From Methylobacterium symbioticum (GTDB lineage: Bacteria > Pseudomonadota > Alphaproteobacteria > Rhizobiales > Beijerinckiaceae): a DNA stretch of 57,438 nt. Position 1 is the first letter of the stretch. Each line of letters opens with the position of its first letter. The translations under genes were made by a program, and so were the position numbers. The notes beneath the pieces were generated by a model. The model made no database searches and was not told where the DNA came from. It was given only the letters and a program-made list of their open reading frames with translations. The stretch is taken from contig NZ_CABFPH010000029.1 in NCBI RefSeq assembly GCF_902141845.1, positions 1 through 57,438 of the forward strand. Reading direction: 5' to 3'. Of the stretch, positions 31,995 to 40,080 are shown piece by piece.

Positions 31995-32149
31995 GCGCCG
32001 TCGGCTTCCTTGGGATGGTCCTGGCGGTGTGCCTGCTCTTCGGGGCGTTCTGCGCGATCACGCGTGGGGGCGCCCTCATCGCGGCCCTCGCGTCCTTGCC
32101 CGTCGGCCTGTGCGTGATCGTCGCCGGCCTTGTGTGGGTGCTCCGGTGA
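31991..32149 (+). CDS. Tiny two-helix membrane protein
   Basis: 52 aa, GTG start in a GTGA overlap. Two hydrophobic helices with a short ITRGG turn. GTGA coupling also joins it to the next gene. Function unknown. Confidence 0.45.
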   Translation: MSAVGFLGMVLAVCLLFGAFCAITRGGALIAALASLPVGLCVIVAGLVWVLR

Positions 32150-32625
32150 GCGCGCCCGCCTCCTTCTCACCGCGTGCCCCCTCCGCCTGCCAGCGTCAGG
32201 GCCTCGGCCCGGCAGCGGTCTCAGCCCTCTCGGACCGCTCGATGATCGACGCCCGCCTGCATCTCCTCGACCTCGCTGGCGCGTGCCGGCTTGCCTCTGC
32301 CGACGCGCTGCTGCGGGCCCGCATCTTCGAGCGGGAGACGGCGGACCTCGGCGACCGCCTCTACGTCTCGCGCATTGCTGCGGACATGGCCGCGCTCGGC
32401 TCGCGGCTGGCGCAGGCGGCGCAGCGCTTCGAGGAAGAGGCGCACGATCTGGAGCTTCAGGCTTGGCGCGCGCATCGCGCGGCGGGCGGGGTGACCCTCC
32501 TGAAGCAGGCAGACGGCGCCGGGCGTGTCGTCGTTGGCTACCCGCAGCGTGACGCCGCGAAGCCGGTACGGCTCGTGCAGCGGGCCGTGCAGCGTGTGCG
32601 CCACCTCTTCGGGTGGGCGGCCTGA
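32146..32625 (+). CDS. Hypothetical helical protein
   Basis: 159 aa, GTG start in a GTGA overlap. Mostly helical, charged (ARIFERETADLGDRLYVSRI and QRFEEEAHDLELQAWRAHRA). No recognised family. Last gene before a 449-bp stretch without a confident gene. Confidence 0.5.
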   Translation: MSAPASFSPRAPSACQRQGLGPAAVSALSDRSMIDARLHLLDLAGACRLASADALLRARIFERETADLGDRLYVSRIAADMAALGSRLAQAAQRFEEEAHDLELQAWRAHRAAGGVTLLKQADGAGRVVVGYPQRDAAKPVRLVQRAVQRVRHLFGWAA

Positions 32626-32716
32626 AATGTCGTCGTTCGCGATCATAGCGGCTTCGCCCGCGTCGGTCCGCGAAGACAATAGAGCGGGCCGTGTCGCGCG
32701 GACGTTACTGCGCGCC

Positions 32717-33046
32717 TCAAGCCTGTGCATATCCAACTCCTCTCGCGCCGGGCATCACCGGCCGAGCGCCGGCCCGTATTCGCTTCACCGTCGTTCTGAC
32801 CGGGCCGGCGTCCCCTGTTTCACCCATCGCACCGGTCGAGCCCGTGGGGTTCCCGGATGCGAGCGCGCCGGCCGGCCCCTGACTCGGACCCCGGCCGGCG
32901 CGTCCCTTCCCTTCCGCGCGTCCGCCCTCTGCCGCCAAGCCTTCGGCGGTCGCGCTGCTGTGTGCCCTGCGTACCCCTGCAACCTCCCTCTGCATATCGG
33001 GCTCCTCGTCCAGTGGTTTGAAATAACCACGGACGGATTTGCTCAT
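32717..33046 (-). CDS. Doubtful small protein with collagen-like stretch
   Basis: 109 aa if real. It starts MSKSVRGYFKPLDEEPD and has five Gly-X-Y triplets (GSTGAMGETGDAGPV) near residue 75. It lacks a good ribosome site and lies opposite to its neighbours. Its start is only 28 bp from the rightward start at 33075. Plausible as a shadow. Confidence 0.25.
   Translation of the reverse strand: MSKSVRGYFKPLDEEPDMQREVAGVRRAHSSATAEGLAAEGGRAEGKGRAGRGPSQGPAGALASGNPTGSTGAMGETGDAGPVRTTVKRIRAGARPVMPGARGVGYAQA
33013..33030. promoter_or_regulatory. Palindrome upstream of the 33075 gene
   Basis: GTGGTT-TGAAAT-AACCAC, a perfect 6+6 inverted repeat. Probably an operator. Confidence 0.45.
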
Positions 33047-33058
33047 GTGCAAAAGGTC

Positions 33059-33075
33059 TTTGCGGATTTCGCAAA
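33059..33075. promoter_or_regulatory. Palindrome overlapping the 33075 start codon
   Basis: TTTGCG-GATTT-CGCAAA; its last A is the A of the ATG. It could be an operator or an mRNA hairpin hiding the start. Confidence 0.5.
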
Positions 33076-33524
33076 TGTCTGACGCCGACGTCGCTCGCGG
33101 CCAGTTCTTCGCTGACGATCTCATCCGCTGGGAAAGCCGCGGTCCCGGAGACACCGCCAATGCCATGCGCCGGCTCGCCCAGCGCTCGGCTGTGCCCTTC
33201 GCGAAGCTCTGGGCCCTCCGATACCGGCCGCCCAAGGCGATCGCCTCTCACGTCCTCGCCCGTCTCGCAGCCGCCCACGCCGCCGAGGTCGAGCGGCAAC
33301 TCAGGAAGCTCGCCCATGACGCTGAGATCACCGCGCGCATCGCCGGCCCTTCGCACCCTGCTGTGGTCGCGGCTGAAGCTGTCCTGCGCGCGAGCGGGCG
33401 CGGCGCTGAAGGCGCGGATGCGGACGTGGCGGCGGCGGCTGCTCAGCCGGCTTCTGCCCGTCCGCCGCTGGTGAAGTGCCATCGCGACCTGCCGCTGTGG
33501 CGGGCGCTGGAAGAGGGAGAGTGA
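33075..33524 (+). CDS. Hypothetical protein, possible regulator
   Basis: 149 aa. The N-terminal 75 residues contain a possible HTH (NAMRRLAQRSAVPFAKLWAL). A long Ala/Arg/Glu helix and an Ala/Asp-rich linker follow. The start at 33075 is embedded in a palindrome and preceded by a second one, suggesting autoregulation. Family not recognised. Confidence 0.5.
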   Translation: MSDADVARGQFFADDLIRWESRGPGDTANAMRRLAQRSAVPFAKLWALRYRPPKAIASHVLARLAAAHAAEVERQLRKLAHDAEITARIAGPSHPAVVAAEAVLRASGRGAEGADADVAAAAAQPASARPPLVKCHRDLPLWRALEEGE

Positions 33525-33526
33525 CG

Positions 33527-33907
33527 ATGGTTGATGGGACCGATCTGGCGCGGGCGCACGCCTCTGCCGACGAGACCAAGCTGGAAACCGAGCTGCAGGC
33601 GAAGGGGCTGACCGCGCCGCGGCTGACCCCCGACCTCATCGACGCCTGCATCGTCTCGGAGGCGTACCACGTCTTTCCAGGCACGACGCTGACCGTCTGC
33701 GCGCTCACCCTGCGCAACGGCTTCATCGTGACCGGCACCAGCGCGGCGGCGAGCCCCGAGAACTTCGATCGCAGCATCGGCGAGCAGATCGCCCGCAAGA
33801 ACGCGCGGGAGCAGATCTGGGCCTTCGAGGGCTACCTACTGCGCGAGCGGCTATCGGCAGCCCAGGCGGAGGCGCGCGGCCAGGACGACGCGGTGCGGGT
33901 CGCCTGA
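33527..33907 (+). CDS. N4 Gp49 / Sf6 Gp66 family protein
   Basis: 126 aa. The family core is clear: APRLTPDLIDACIVSEAYHV, FPGTTLTVCALTLRNGFIVT and ARKNAREQIWAFEGYLLRER. This is a widely shared small phage protein of unknown function, near early genes in many podoviruses. The ATG has GAGGGAGAG upstream. Confidence 0.88.
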   Translation: MVDGTDLARAHASADETKLETELQAKGLTAPRLTPDLIDACIVSEAYHVFPGTTLTVCALTLRNGFIVTGTSAAASPENFDRSIGEQIARKNAREQIWAFEGYLLRERLSAAQAEARGQDDAVRVA

Positions 33908-33909
33908 CC

Positions 33910-34290
33910 ATGGCCTTCACCCTCAACCCCTTTCCGGCGCTGCGGACGTTCATCGCCCTTGAGGTAGCGCACGTGCGCGCCGCGCTCCGGGCCATGCTGA
34001 CCGGCGCCGAGGACGGCATCCGGTCCGAGGTCGCGCGCGCCGAGAGCAGCGTGAAGGCCTACGTCGAGGGTGCTGTCGGCGAGGCCGAGGCCCGCATTCG
34101 CAAGGAACTGGCGGGGCTCGAGGACCGCATCGTCGCCCGCCTCACCGGGCCGTCCGCCCCCGCCGCGCCGATCCTGCCCGACTCGCCCGTCGAGGAGCGC
34201 CGCGTCCCGCGCAGCACGTGGGAGCCCGGCGCAGGCGGTGATGCCGCGCCGTCGGCCGCCGACCCGCTCGGCCGCCGCCCGCATCCCTGA
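33910..34290 (+). CDS. Hypothetical protein with coiled coil
   Basis: 126 aa. The N-terminal two-thirds is one long charged helix (LTGAEDGIRSEVARAESSVK and EAEARIRKELAGLEDRIVAR). The rest is Pro-rich and disordered. Two bases after the previous gene. Family not recognised. Confidence 0.5.
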   Translation: MAFTLNPFPALRTFIALEVAHVRAALRAMLTGAEDGIRSEVARAESSVKAYVEGAVGEAEARIRKELAGLEDRIVARLTGPSAPAAPILPDSPVEERRVPRSTWEPGAGGDAAPSAADPLGRRPHP

Positions 34291-34304
34291 TCCCGAAACG
34301 AGAA

Positions 34305-34335
34305 CCGCCCGGCCTGCGCGAACAGGACCGGGCGG
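34305..34335. repeat. Intergenic hairpin before the RuvC-like gene
   Basis: CCGCCCGG (34305-34312) and CCGGGCGG (34328-34335) form a perfect 8-bp stem with a 15-nt loop. No T-run follows on the plus strand. It may be an mRNA processing or stability element. Confidence 0.5.
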
Positions 34336-34362
34336 AAGGTCTCACCAGCTTGGAACACGGAC

Positions 34363-34914
34363 ATGGAAGCCACAGACCTGTTCATCCGGCAAGAGCCCGC
34401 TCCGCTGATTGTTGATCCGGAGAACGCTGCTCGGTCCGTTTCTGTCCTGCGTGCGGGCCCTGCCCGCGTCATCCTGGGCGTCGATCCCGGTGCTTCTGGC
34501 GCAATCGCTATCTACCGGCCCGATCGCCCATCGGAGATCGAGGTCCACGATGCACCCGTCGTCGACAAGCAGCTCGACATTCCGGAACTGGCCCGCCTGA
34601 TCCGCTCGTCCGGCGCCACCGAGGCGATCGTGGAGCGGGTCTCGGCGATGCCGAAGCAGGGCGTCTCCTCGACCTTCAAATTCGGGATGGCCTACGGGGC
34701 CGTGCTAGCTGCCGTTTCGGTCCTGGGACTGCCGCTGCGCCAGGAGACCCCGGGGCGCTGGAAGAAGCATTTCCGGCTCAGCTCCGACAAGGAGAAGGCG
34801 CGCGCCCTCGCGATTCACACGTGGCCGGGTTCTCCCGACTTCCGGCTGGTGAAGCACCACGGCCGCGCCGAGGCCGCTCTACTCGCGCTCTTCGCTGCGG
34901 AGGTGGTGCGGTGA
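34363..34914 (+). CDS. RuvC-like Holliday junction resolvase
   Basis: 183 aa. RNase H-fold resolvase motifs: ILGVDPGASGAIAI (Asp41), IVERV (Glu91) and a C-terminal HHGRAEAALLA (His166, Glu170) in place of the usual Asp pair. It resolves branched DNA before packaging. The first 30 residues are an extra N-terminal extension; the ATG at 34363 is the only one before the motif. GTGA overlap with the next gene. Confidence 0.85.
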   Translation: MEATDLFIRQEPAPLIVDPENAARSVSVLRAGPARVILGVDPGASGAIAIYRPDRPSEIEVHDAPVVDKQLDIPELARLIRSSGATEAIVERVSAMPKQGVSSTFKFGMAYGAVLAAVSVLGLPLRQETPGRWKKHFRLSSDKEKARALAIHTWPGSPDFRLVKHHGRAEAALLALFAAEVVR

Positions 34915-35147
34915 TCGGGTTCGCATCGTCGAAGCTCGGCATGACGAAGGAGCGCGTCGCGTTCTGGCTCGCCGCCGGATGCGGTCTCGTGCTGTCCGAG
35001 GGCGTGTGGCGCCTGGAGGGGCCGACGCGCCTTGCCGGCCCGGGCCCCGCGCCGGCACCGGTGCCGGAGAAGGTCGCCCGCGAGGCGATCGCTGGCGGCG
35101 CGCGCGTCGTCCTACCCGCGGACGATCTGTTCGGGAGGGCGGCATGA
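34911..35147 (+). CDS. Hypothetical small protein
   Basis: 78 aa, GTG start. An N-terminal basic/hydrophobic segment (VAFWLAAGCGLVLSEGVWRL) precedes a Pro/Ala linker and an acidic end. Coupled by 4-bp overlaps on both sides. Family not recognised. Confidence 0.45.
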   Translation: MIGFASSKLGMTKERVAFWLAAGCGLVLSEGVWRLEGPTRLAGPGPAPAPVPEKVAREAIAGGARVVLPADDLFGRAA

Positions 35148-35815
35148 TCCCGGCCGGATCGACCGCTGTCATGGCGTCGCGCCGCGAGCCGCCGGACAGC
35201 CTCGACTTCTTTCCGACCCCGCCGTGGGCGACGCGGGCCTTGCTGCGCCACGTGCTGCCGCCGGTCCTGGAGGGCTTCAAGATCTGTTCGGCCTGGGACC
35301 CAGCCTGCGGCGAAGGCCACATGGCCGAGGTGCTGCGCGAAGAGGTCTCCATCGTCCACGCCTCCGATATCTTCGACTATGGACGCGGCTATCCCGTCGC
35401 CGATTTCCTCGACCCGGCAACCCAGTTGGTGCCGTCCGTTGACCTGATCGCGACCAATCCGCCGTTCAACGTGGCTGTTGAGTTCGCGGAACGCGCCCTC
35501 GGCGAGGCCGCCGTCGTCGCGCTCCTCCTGCGCACGGCATGGATCGAGGGCGAGGAGCGCTACCTGCGCCTGTTCCGGGACCGTCCTCCTACGGCGTTCG
35601 CTCCCTTCGTCGAGCGCGTCGCCATGCTGCGCGGTCGCTGGGAGCCGAACGCATCGACGGCGACCTCCTACGCTTGGTTCGTTTGGGTGTCCGATGCCGC
35701 ACCACGCGCACCGATCTGGATCCCGCCGAACTGCAAACGCTCGCTGACCCGTTCCGATGATGCTCGCCGGTTCGGGTTCCGGGCCGCAGCGCCTCTCCTC
35801 ACGTCTGTGGAGTAG
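35144..35815 (+). CDS. N6-adenine DNA methyltransferase-like protein
   Basis: 223 aa. The SAM-binding motif is DPACGEGH (52-59) and the catalytic motif is NPPF (105-108). DFFPTPPWATRALLRHVLP near the N-terminus is typical of small phage adenine methyltransferases. It probably methylates adenine in phage DNA, which may evade restriction or regulate. No target-recognition domain is evident. ATGA overlap with the upstream gene. Confidence 0.8.
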   Translation: MIPAGSTAVMASRREPPDSLDFFPTPPWATRALLRHVLPPVLEGFKICSAWDPACGEGHMAEVLREEVSIVHASDIFDYGRGYPVADFLDPATQLVPSVDLIATNPPFNVAVEFAERALGEAAVVALLLRTAWIEGEERYLRLFRDRPPTAFAPFVERVAMLRGRWEPNASTATSYAWFVWVSDAAPRAPIWIPPNCKRSLTRSDDARRFGFRAAAPLLTSVE

Positions 35816-35819
35816 CGCC

Positions 35820-36128
35820 ATGGCTCAGCCTTCCCGCGAATGGATCGCCGAACAGGAGCGCGCCGAGCGCGAACTCGTCGACCGCTTCGCTGACCTCGAC
35901 GCCGTGATCATGCGCGTCGAGGGCTACGCCTTGCGCGCTGCAGAGAGTGCCCGTGCTCTCTCGGCTATGCCGAACTGCGACGGCACGCTTCGCCTGCGCG
36001 AGGCCAATGACCTGCGGCAGGTTCTGGCGATCGCGAAGCACCACCAGTCCAACCTCGATCGGGTGCACCTGCTCGAGGAACCCAATCGGAGGCCGAAGCC
36101 TACGCAGCGTGCAGGAGGTCGGCCATGA
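35820..36128 (+). CDS. Hypothetical helical protein
   Basis: 102 aa, almost entirely charged helix (EWIAEQERAERELVDRFADL and REANDLRQVLAIAKHHQSNL). It lies between the methyltransferase and the helicase and overlaps the latter by 4 bp. Family not recognised. Confidence 0.5.
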   Translation: MAQPSREWIAEQERAERELVDRFADLDAVIMRVEGYALRAAESARALSAMPNCDGTLRLREANDLRQVLAIAKHHQSNLDRVHLLEEPNRRPKPTQRAGGRP

Positions 36129-37243
36129 CGTGGTCGCCTCAACAGGAGCAGGCGCTCCGCGCCATCGCCGACTGGCACCGCGATTCCGCGGATCAGGTCT
36201 TCTACCTCGCCGGGTACGCAGGCACGGGAAAGACCACGATCGCGAAGGCTGCGGCGGCCGACTGCAAAGGCTCGGCCCTGTTCGCAGCCTTCACGGGCAA
36301 GGCCGCGCTCGTGCTCCAGTCGAAGGGCTGTGTCGGCGCATCGACCATCCACTCGCTGATCTACAAGGCCTTCGAGGAAGAGGAGCGTGATCCGGTCACC
36401 GGCGCCGTGGTGCGGGTGACGTGGCGCTATGGGCTCAACCCCCTCTCCGAGGTGTCGGCTGCCGGTCTGGTGGTGATCGACGAGTGCTCGATGGTCGGGG
36501 ATCGCCTCGGCCAGGACCTCGTCTCGTACGGCACGAAGATCCTGGTGCTCGGCGACCCGGCGCAGCTGCCGCCCGTGCGCGGCGAGGGCTTCTTCACTCG
36601 TGTCGCGCCCGATTTCATGCTGACGGAAATCCACCGGCAGGCTGCGGACAATCCCATCATCCGCATGTCTATGGACGTGCGCGAGGGGCGACGGCTCAGC
36701 CTGGGCGCCCATGGGGACAGCCGCGTCATTGACCTGCGCGACCTCGGCCAGCGCGCCGTTCTCGCCGCCGATCAGGTACTCGTCGGCCGCAACCAGACCC
36801 GGCGCGCGGTGAACGCGAAGATCCGACGGCTGAAGGGCTTGGATCCCGACGGGCCGGAGATCGGCGATCGCCTCGTCTGCCTGAAGAACAACAAGGAGCG
36901 GGCACTCCTGAACGGCGGCCTCTGGACGGTCGCGGAGATCGAACGGGCTGGCGGCGACTGGCTGCCGATGCTGATCGAATCGTGCGACGTCCGTGGGCTC
37001 AGCGCCGAGGTGAAGGTGCATCGCGCCTTCTTCACCGGACGCGTCGAGGACATCCCTTGGGACGTCCGGAAGCAGAGCGACGAGTTCACGTACGGATACG
37101 CGCTCACTGTCCACAAGGCGCAGGGATCGCAGTGGGACAACGTCCTGCTGATCGACGAAAGCTCGACCTTCCGCCAGGACCGAGCCCGGCACCTCTACAC
37201 CGGCCTGACGCGGGCCGCCGAGCGCATCACGGTGGCGGCATGA
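36125..37243 (+). CDS. RecD-like SF1 DNA helicase
   Basis: 372 aa. Walker A GYAGTGKTT (30-38), Walker B VVIDECSMV (about 117-125), motif III LVLGDPAQLPPV, and the C-terminal LTVHKAQGSQW and LYTGLTRA motifs V/VI (about 325-365). It is a compact 5'-3' helicase of the RecD/Dda type, likely acting in phage replication or recombination. 4-bp overlaps link it to both neighbours. Confidence 0.88.
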   Translation: MTWSPQQEQALRAIADWHRDSADQVFYLAGYAGTGKTTIAKAAAADCKGSALFAAFTGKAALVLQSKGCVGASTIHSLIYKAFEEEERDPVTGAVVRVTWRYGLNPLSEVSAAGLVVIDECSMVGDRLGQDLVSYGTKILVLGDPAQLPPVRGEGFFTRVAPDFMLTEIHRQAADNPIIRMSMDVREGRRLSLGAHGDSRVIDLRDLGQRAVLAADQVLVGRNQTRRAVNAKIRRLKGLDPDGPEIGDRLVCLKNNKERALLNGGLWTVAEIERAGGDWLPMLIESCDVRGLSAEVKVHRAFFTGRVEDIPWDVRKQSDEFTYGYALTVHKAQGSQWDNVLLIDESSTFRQDRARHLYTGLTRAAERITVAA

Positions 37244-37827
37244 TCGCGCGTCGTCACCTTGATCCCGAGCGGGCGCACTGGCGCGGACGCGAGCTGCGCG
37301 ACGTTGACTTCGACGCCCTGCGTCGGGCGGGCGTGCCCGGCGCGACCGTGAACTGGGTGCGCGGCGACTTCGAGCCTCTCCTGCGCACGCTCATCGTGTT
37401 TCGGCGGGGCGCCCGGTTCGACTATGCGGTCGATATTCGGGATGCCGATGCCAAGCGCCTCGCCGCCTACACGATCCTCGCGCGGGATCCCGATGGCGCG
37501 CCGCTCGATGTCGTCGCGTGGCACCCGCGGTCCGCGCGCGTGGCTACGTGGCTCGGAACCACCGGGCTCCTCGGTCTGGACCATCCCTGCGGGGCGACGG
37601 CGCAGGATCCTCTCATCGTCTTCCCCGAACCGGCCTCTTGGCTTGCCTCGGGGCGTGCCGGTGTCGTGGTGGTGAACGAGCGCCTCGCTCGCCCCGAACT
37701 GCTTGCGGCCGGGTCGATCCAAGCCGCCAACGTCGCCCATGGCGAAGCTCTGGAGACGATGCTGAGCAAGGTGCGGTTGCCCCGCATCGTCGTGCCGGCC
37801 TTCGCGCATGAGAGGGCCGCGGCATGA
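37240..37827 (+). CDS. Hypothetical replication-block protein
   Basis: 195 aa, mixed alpha/beta, no recognised catalytic motif. It contains FDYAVDIRDADAKRLAAYTI and WLGTTGLLGLDHP, then strands with VVVNERLARPELLAAGSI, suggesting a Rossmann-like or toprim-like fold. It is sandwiched by 4-bp overlaps between a helicase and a primase-helicase, so a replication role (possibly primase partner) is likely. Confidence 0.5.
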   Translation: MIARRHLDPERAHWRGRELRDVDFDALRRAGVPGATVNWVRGDFEPLLRTLIVFRRGARFDYAVDIRDADAKRLAAYTILARDPDGAPLDVVAWHPRSARVATWLGTTGLLGLDHPCGATAQDPLIVFPEPASWLASGRAGVVVVNERLARPELLAAGSIQAANVAHGEALETMLSKVRLPRIVVPAFAHERAAA

Positions 37828-39254
37828 CAGCAGTGGTCGATCTCCATAAGGCGCGCCGGAAGGCGAAGCGTACCGAAGTCGAACTCGATGCCGGCGGCTA
37901 CAGCCACGAGCTGATGAACGGCGAGTTTGCCTTCCTGCTCGTCGGCTCGAAGGCCGTCGTGATCCGGGAAAATCCGGAGGCGCCGACGGAGCAGCGCGTT
38001 CGCTTCCTGACGCTCGACGCTTTCCGGCAATGGTCGCTCAACCGCTTCACCGAAATGCGGGATCCGGATGGAGAGGTGAAGACCGTCACCTGGGCGAAGC
38101 GCTGGCTCGGAAGCCTCGACCGGCGCCAGTACGACGGCGTCGAGTTCCATCCCGACAGCAACCCCGACCCAGCCGAGGCCGGGGGCACGTCCGGGTACTT
38201 CAACCTCTGGCGCGGGTGGTCCTGCTATCCGAAGCGTGGAGGCTCCTACAGCGTTTTCCGAGACCACCTCCTCACCAACGTGTGCGGCGGCGACGAGGCT
38301 CTGTTTCGCTGGGTGTTCGCCTTCTTCGCGCACATGGTCCAGCGCCCGCGTGAGCGGCTCGGCGTGGCCCTCGTGTTCCGCGGTGGCCAGGGCTCGGGCA
38401 AGACGAAGATCGGCGAGGTATTCGGGAGCCTGATCCCGGATCACTACTTCCTCGTCGACAGCGCCCGCTACCTGACCGGCACCTTCAACGCGCACATGGC
38501 CTCATGCCTGCTCCTGCAGGCCGACGAGGCCGTCTGGGGCGGCGACAAGCAGGCGGAGGGGCGGCTCAAGGGCCTCATCACCTCCGCCGAGCAGATGATC
38601 GAATCGAAGGGCATCGATCCGATCCGGCTGCGGAACTACGTCCGGGTGATCATGACCTCGAACGAGGATTGGGTCGTGCCGGCCGGCAAGGACGAGCGGC
38701 GCTACTGCGTCCTCGACGTGGGCCAGGGCGTCGCTCAGAACACGTCCTACTTCGCCGAGCTCGACGAGCAACTCGACGCTGGTGGCCGCGAGGCCCTGCT
38801 GGCGGACCTGCTCGCCTTCGACCTCTCCTCGGTCGACCTGCGCCACATCCCGCGCACGGCCGCCCTGCTCGAACAGAAGATCCTCTCGCTGGATCCGGTG
38901 GATGCTTGGTGGCTCGACAGGCTGATGGCCGGCGCGCCGACGCGGAAATACGCCGAGTGGCCAGAGGAGCTCTGGGTCGACCTCATCCGAGACGATTACT
39001 TCGATGCCTCCGAGCGCCGAGGGATCAAGCGGAAGAGCGCAGAGACCGTGCTCGGCGCGCGCCTGAGGAAGCTCGTGCCAAGGCTCCTCCGCGTGCGGCG
39101 CTACTGGGAGACACCGGACGGGCAGAAGCGGGTCTGGTGCTACGCGCTGCCCCCTCTGAAGGAATGCCGCGCGGCGTTCGAGAAGGCCGTCGGACAGCCC
39201 ATAGCCTGGGACGATGAGGACGATACGCCAGCCGAGGAGGACCTAAGTGCCTGA
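37824..39254 (+). CDS. Primase-helicase (DUF5906/VapE-like SF3 ATPase)
   Basis: 476 aa. Walker A FRGGQGSGKT near residue 190 is followed by LQADEAVWGGD (Walker B-like, about 232) and VIMTSNEDWVVPAGKDERRY (sensor region, about 277). This is the P4/VapE-like helicase arrangement of phage replication proteins. The C-terminal 110 residues include a winged-helix-like domain. It should load and unwind at the phage origin. The iteron array starts 4 bp after its stop codon, which supports a role as origin-acting protein. Confidence 0.85.
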   Translation: MTAVVDLHKARRKAKRTEVELDAGGYSHELMNGEFAFLLVGSKAVVIRENPEAPTEQRVRFLTLDAFRQWSLNRFTEMRDPDGEVKTVTWAKRWLGSLDRRQYDGVEFHPDSNPDPAEAGGTSGYFNLWRGWSCYPKRGGSYSVFRDHLLTNVCGGDEALFRWVFAFFAHMVQRPRERLGVALVFRGGQGSGKTKIGEVFGSLIPDHYFLVDSARYLTGTFNAHMASCLLLQADEAVWGGDKQAEGRLKGLITSAEQMIESKGIDPIRLRNYVRVIMTSNEDWVVPAGKDERRYCVLDVGQGVAQNTSYFAELDEQLDAGGREALLADLLAFDLSSVDLRHIPRTAALLEQKILSLDPVDAWWLDRLMAGAPTRKYAEWPEELWVDLIRDDYFDASERRGIKRKSAETVLGARLRKLVPRLLRVRRYWETPDGQKRVWCYALPPLKECRAAFEKAVGQPIAWDDEDDTPAEEDLSA

Positions 39255-39257
39255 AAG

Positions 39258-39517
39258 TGTCCCACCTGTCCTACCTCTATTTCGAGGTAGGACACCCCTA
39301 AACCACTGATATTCAAGCAAGTGTCCTACCTGTCCTACCTGTCCTACCTTCGCGCGCGCGTATGAAAAACCAGTTCTGATCTGGTCCGACGCATCTGTTC
39401 CAAAAATTACTCTGACTTCTCAAAAAGGTAGGACAGGTAGGACAGCTAGGACAATATAAACAATATCAATGACTTACGGCTGTCCCACCTTCGAAACGAG
39501 GTGGGACAGGTAGGACA
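39258..39517. other. Candidate replication origin: 12 iterons in exact dyad symmetry
   Basis: Twelve copies of the 9-mer TGTCC(T/C)ACC. Forward copies start at 39258, 39267, 39322, 39331, 39340 and 39481; reverse copies start at 39286, 39427, 39436, 39445, 39500 and 39509. Order is >>< >>> <<< ><<, a mirror of itself. All six mirror pairs have start plus end equal to 78775, so the centre is 39387.5 with no positional error. The central 78 bp are free of iterons and A/T-richer on the right. One copy varies (GCTAGGACA at 39445) and three carry C/G in place of T/A. Placement directly after a primase-helicase gene suggests the replication origin. Confidence 0.7.
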
Positions 39518-39532
39518 CAACCGGAGCTTCTC

Positions 39533-39934
39533 ATGTCCGACCACGTTTTCACCGCCGCCGGCCTCGTCGCCGCCTACGTCACCCACAACCACGTCGCGGC
39601 GGCCGATCTGCCGGCGCTGCTCGGCACCGTGCACCGCGCGCTCGCCGGTCTCGGCCTGCCGGCGGTCGAGCCCCAACCGGAGGTCGAGAAGCCCAGCCCG
39701 GCGGAGATCCGGCGATCGATCACCGACGACTATCTGACCAGCTTCATCGACGGGGGCCGCTACAAGACGCTGCGCCGGCACCTCCGCAATCACGGCCTGA
39801 CGCCTGAGGGCTACCGCGCGAGGTACGGGCTGCCCCCGGACTATCCGATGACATCGCCCGGCTACTCGGCCCGGCGCTCCGAGCTGGCGAAGGCGATCGG
39901 CCTGGGCCAGCCCGTGCGGCAGGCGGCGGAGTGA
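39533..39934 (+). CDS. MucR/Ros-family regulator lacking a zinc Cys
   Basis: 133 aa. The family signature covers the whole protein: AAYVTHNHVAAADLPALLGT, IRRSITDDYLTSFIDGGRYK, LRRHLRNHGLTPEGYRARYG and LPPDYPMTSPGYSARRSELA. MucR proteins are H-NS-like regulators of alphaproteobacteria. Here the Cys of the usual CLEDG zinc-finger motif is Ser (residues TSFIDG), so the finger may fold without zinc, as known for some Mesorhizobium relatives. The iteron array ends 15 bp before its ATG; GGAG lies at good spacing. Confidence 0.85.
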   Translation: MSDHVFTAAGLVAAYVTHNHVAAADLPALLGTVHRALAGLGLPAVEPQPEVEKPSPAEIRRSITDDYLTSFIDGGRYKTLRRHLRNHGLTPEGYRARYGLPPDYPMTSPGYSARRSELAKAIGLGQPVRQAAE

Positions 39935-39939
39935 GGGCG

Positions 39940-40065
39940 ATGGCCCGGGTGCTCGCGGCCGTCGCGCTCATTCTCGTGGTGGCCGTGGGCGTCGCCTGGG
40001 ACTGGTCCGAATGCCGAGGTGCCGGCCACGGTGTCCTCTACTGCCTGCACATCCGCTACCGATAG
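39940..40065 (+). CDS. Tiny membrane or secreted protein
   Basis: 41 aa. One hydrophobic segment (residues 3-20, RVLAAVALILVVAVGVAW) and two Cys in the short remainder. ATG 39940 follows GGAGTGAGGG; a GTG at 39931 overlaps the MucR-like stop. Function unknown. Confidence 0.4.
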   Translation: MARVLAAVALILVVAVGVAWDWSECRGAGHGVLYCLHIRYR

Positions 40066-40080
40066 GGAGCCGCTCGCCCG

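Larger units (their letters stand above)
32626..33074. other. 449-bp stretch without a confident gene
   Basis: Between two rightward genes. It contains two palindromes near its right end (33013-33075, listed separately). A possible leftward frame, 32717-33046, is listed separately at low confidence. No tRNA or terminator was recognised. Confidence 0.5.

Noticed and set aside
32221..32730. Leftward gene with an AGAGGAG ribosome site
   Set aside because: It lies antisense to a well-coupled rightward gene and its product has shadow-like composition; the Shine-Dalgarno match is probably chance.
39258..39517. CRISPR-like array
   Set aside because: Repeat units are 9 bp, often directly adjacent and in both orientations, with no regular spacers and no cas genes in the window.
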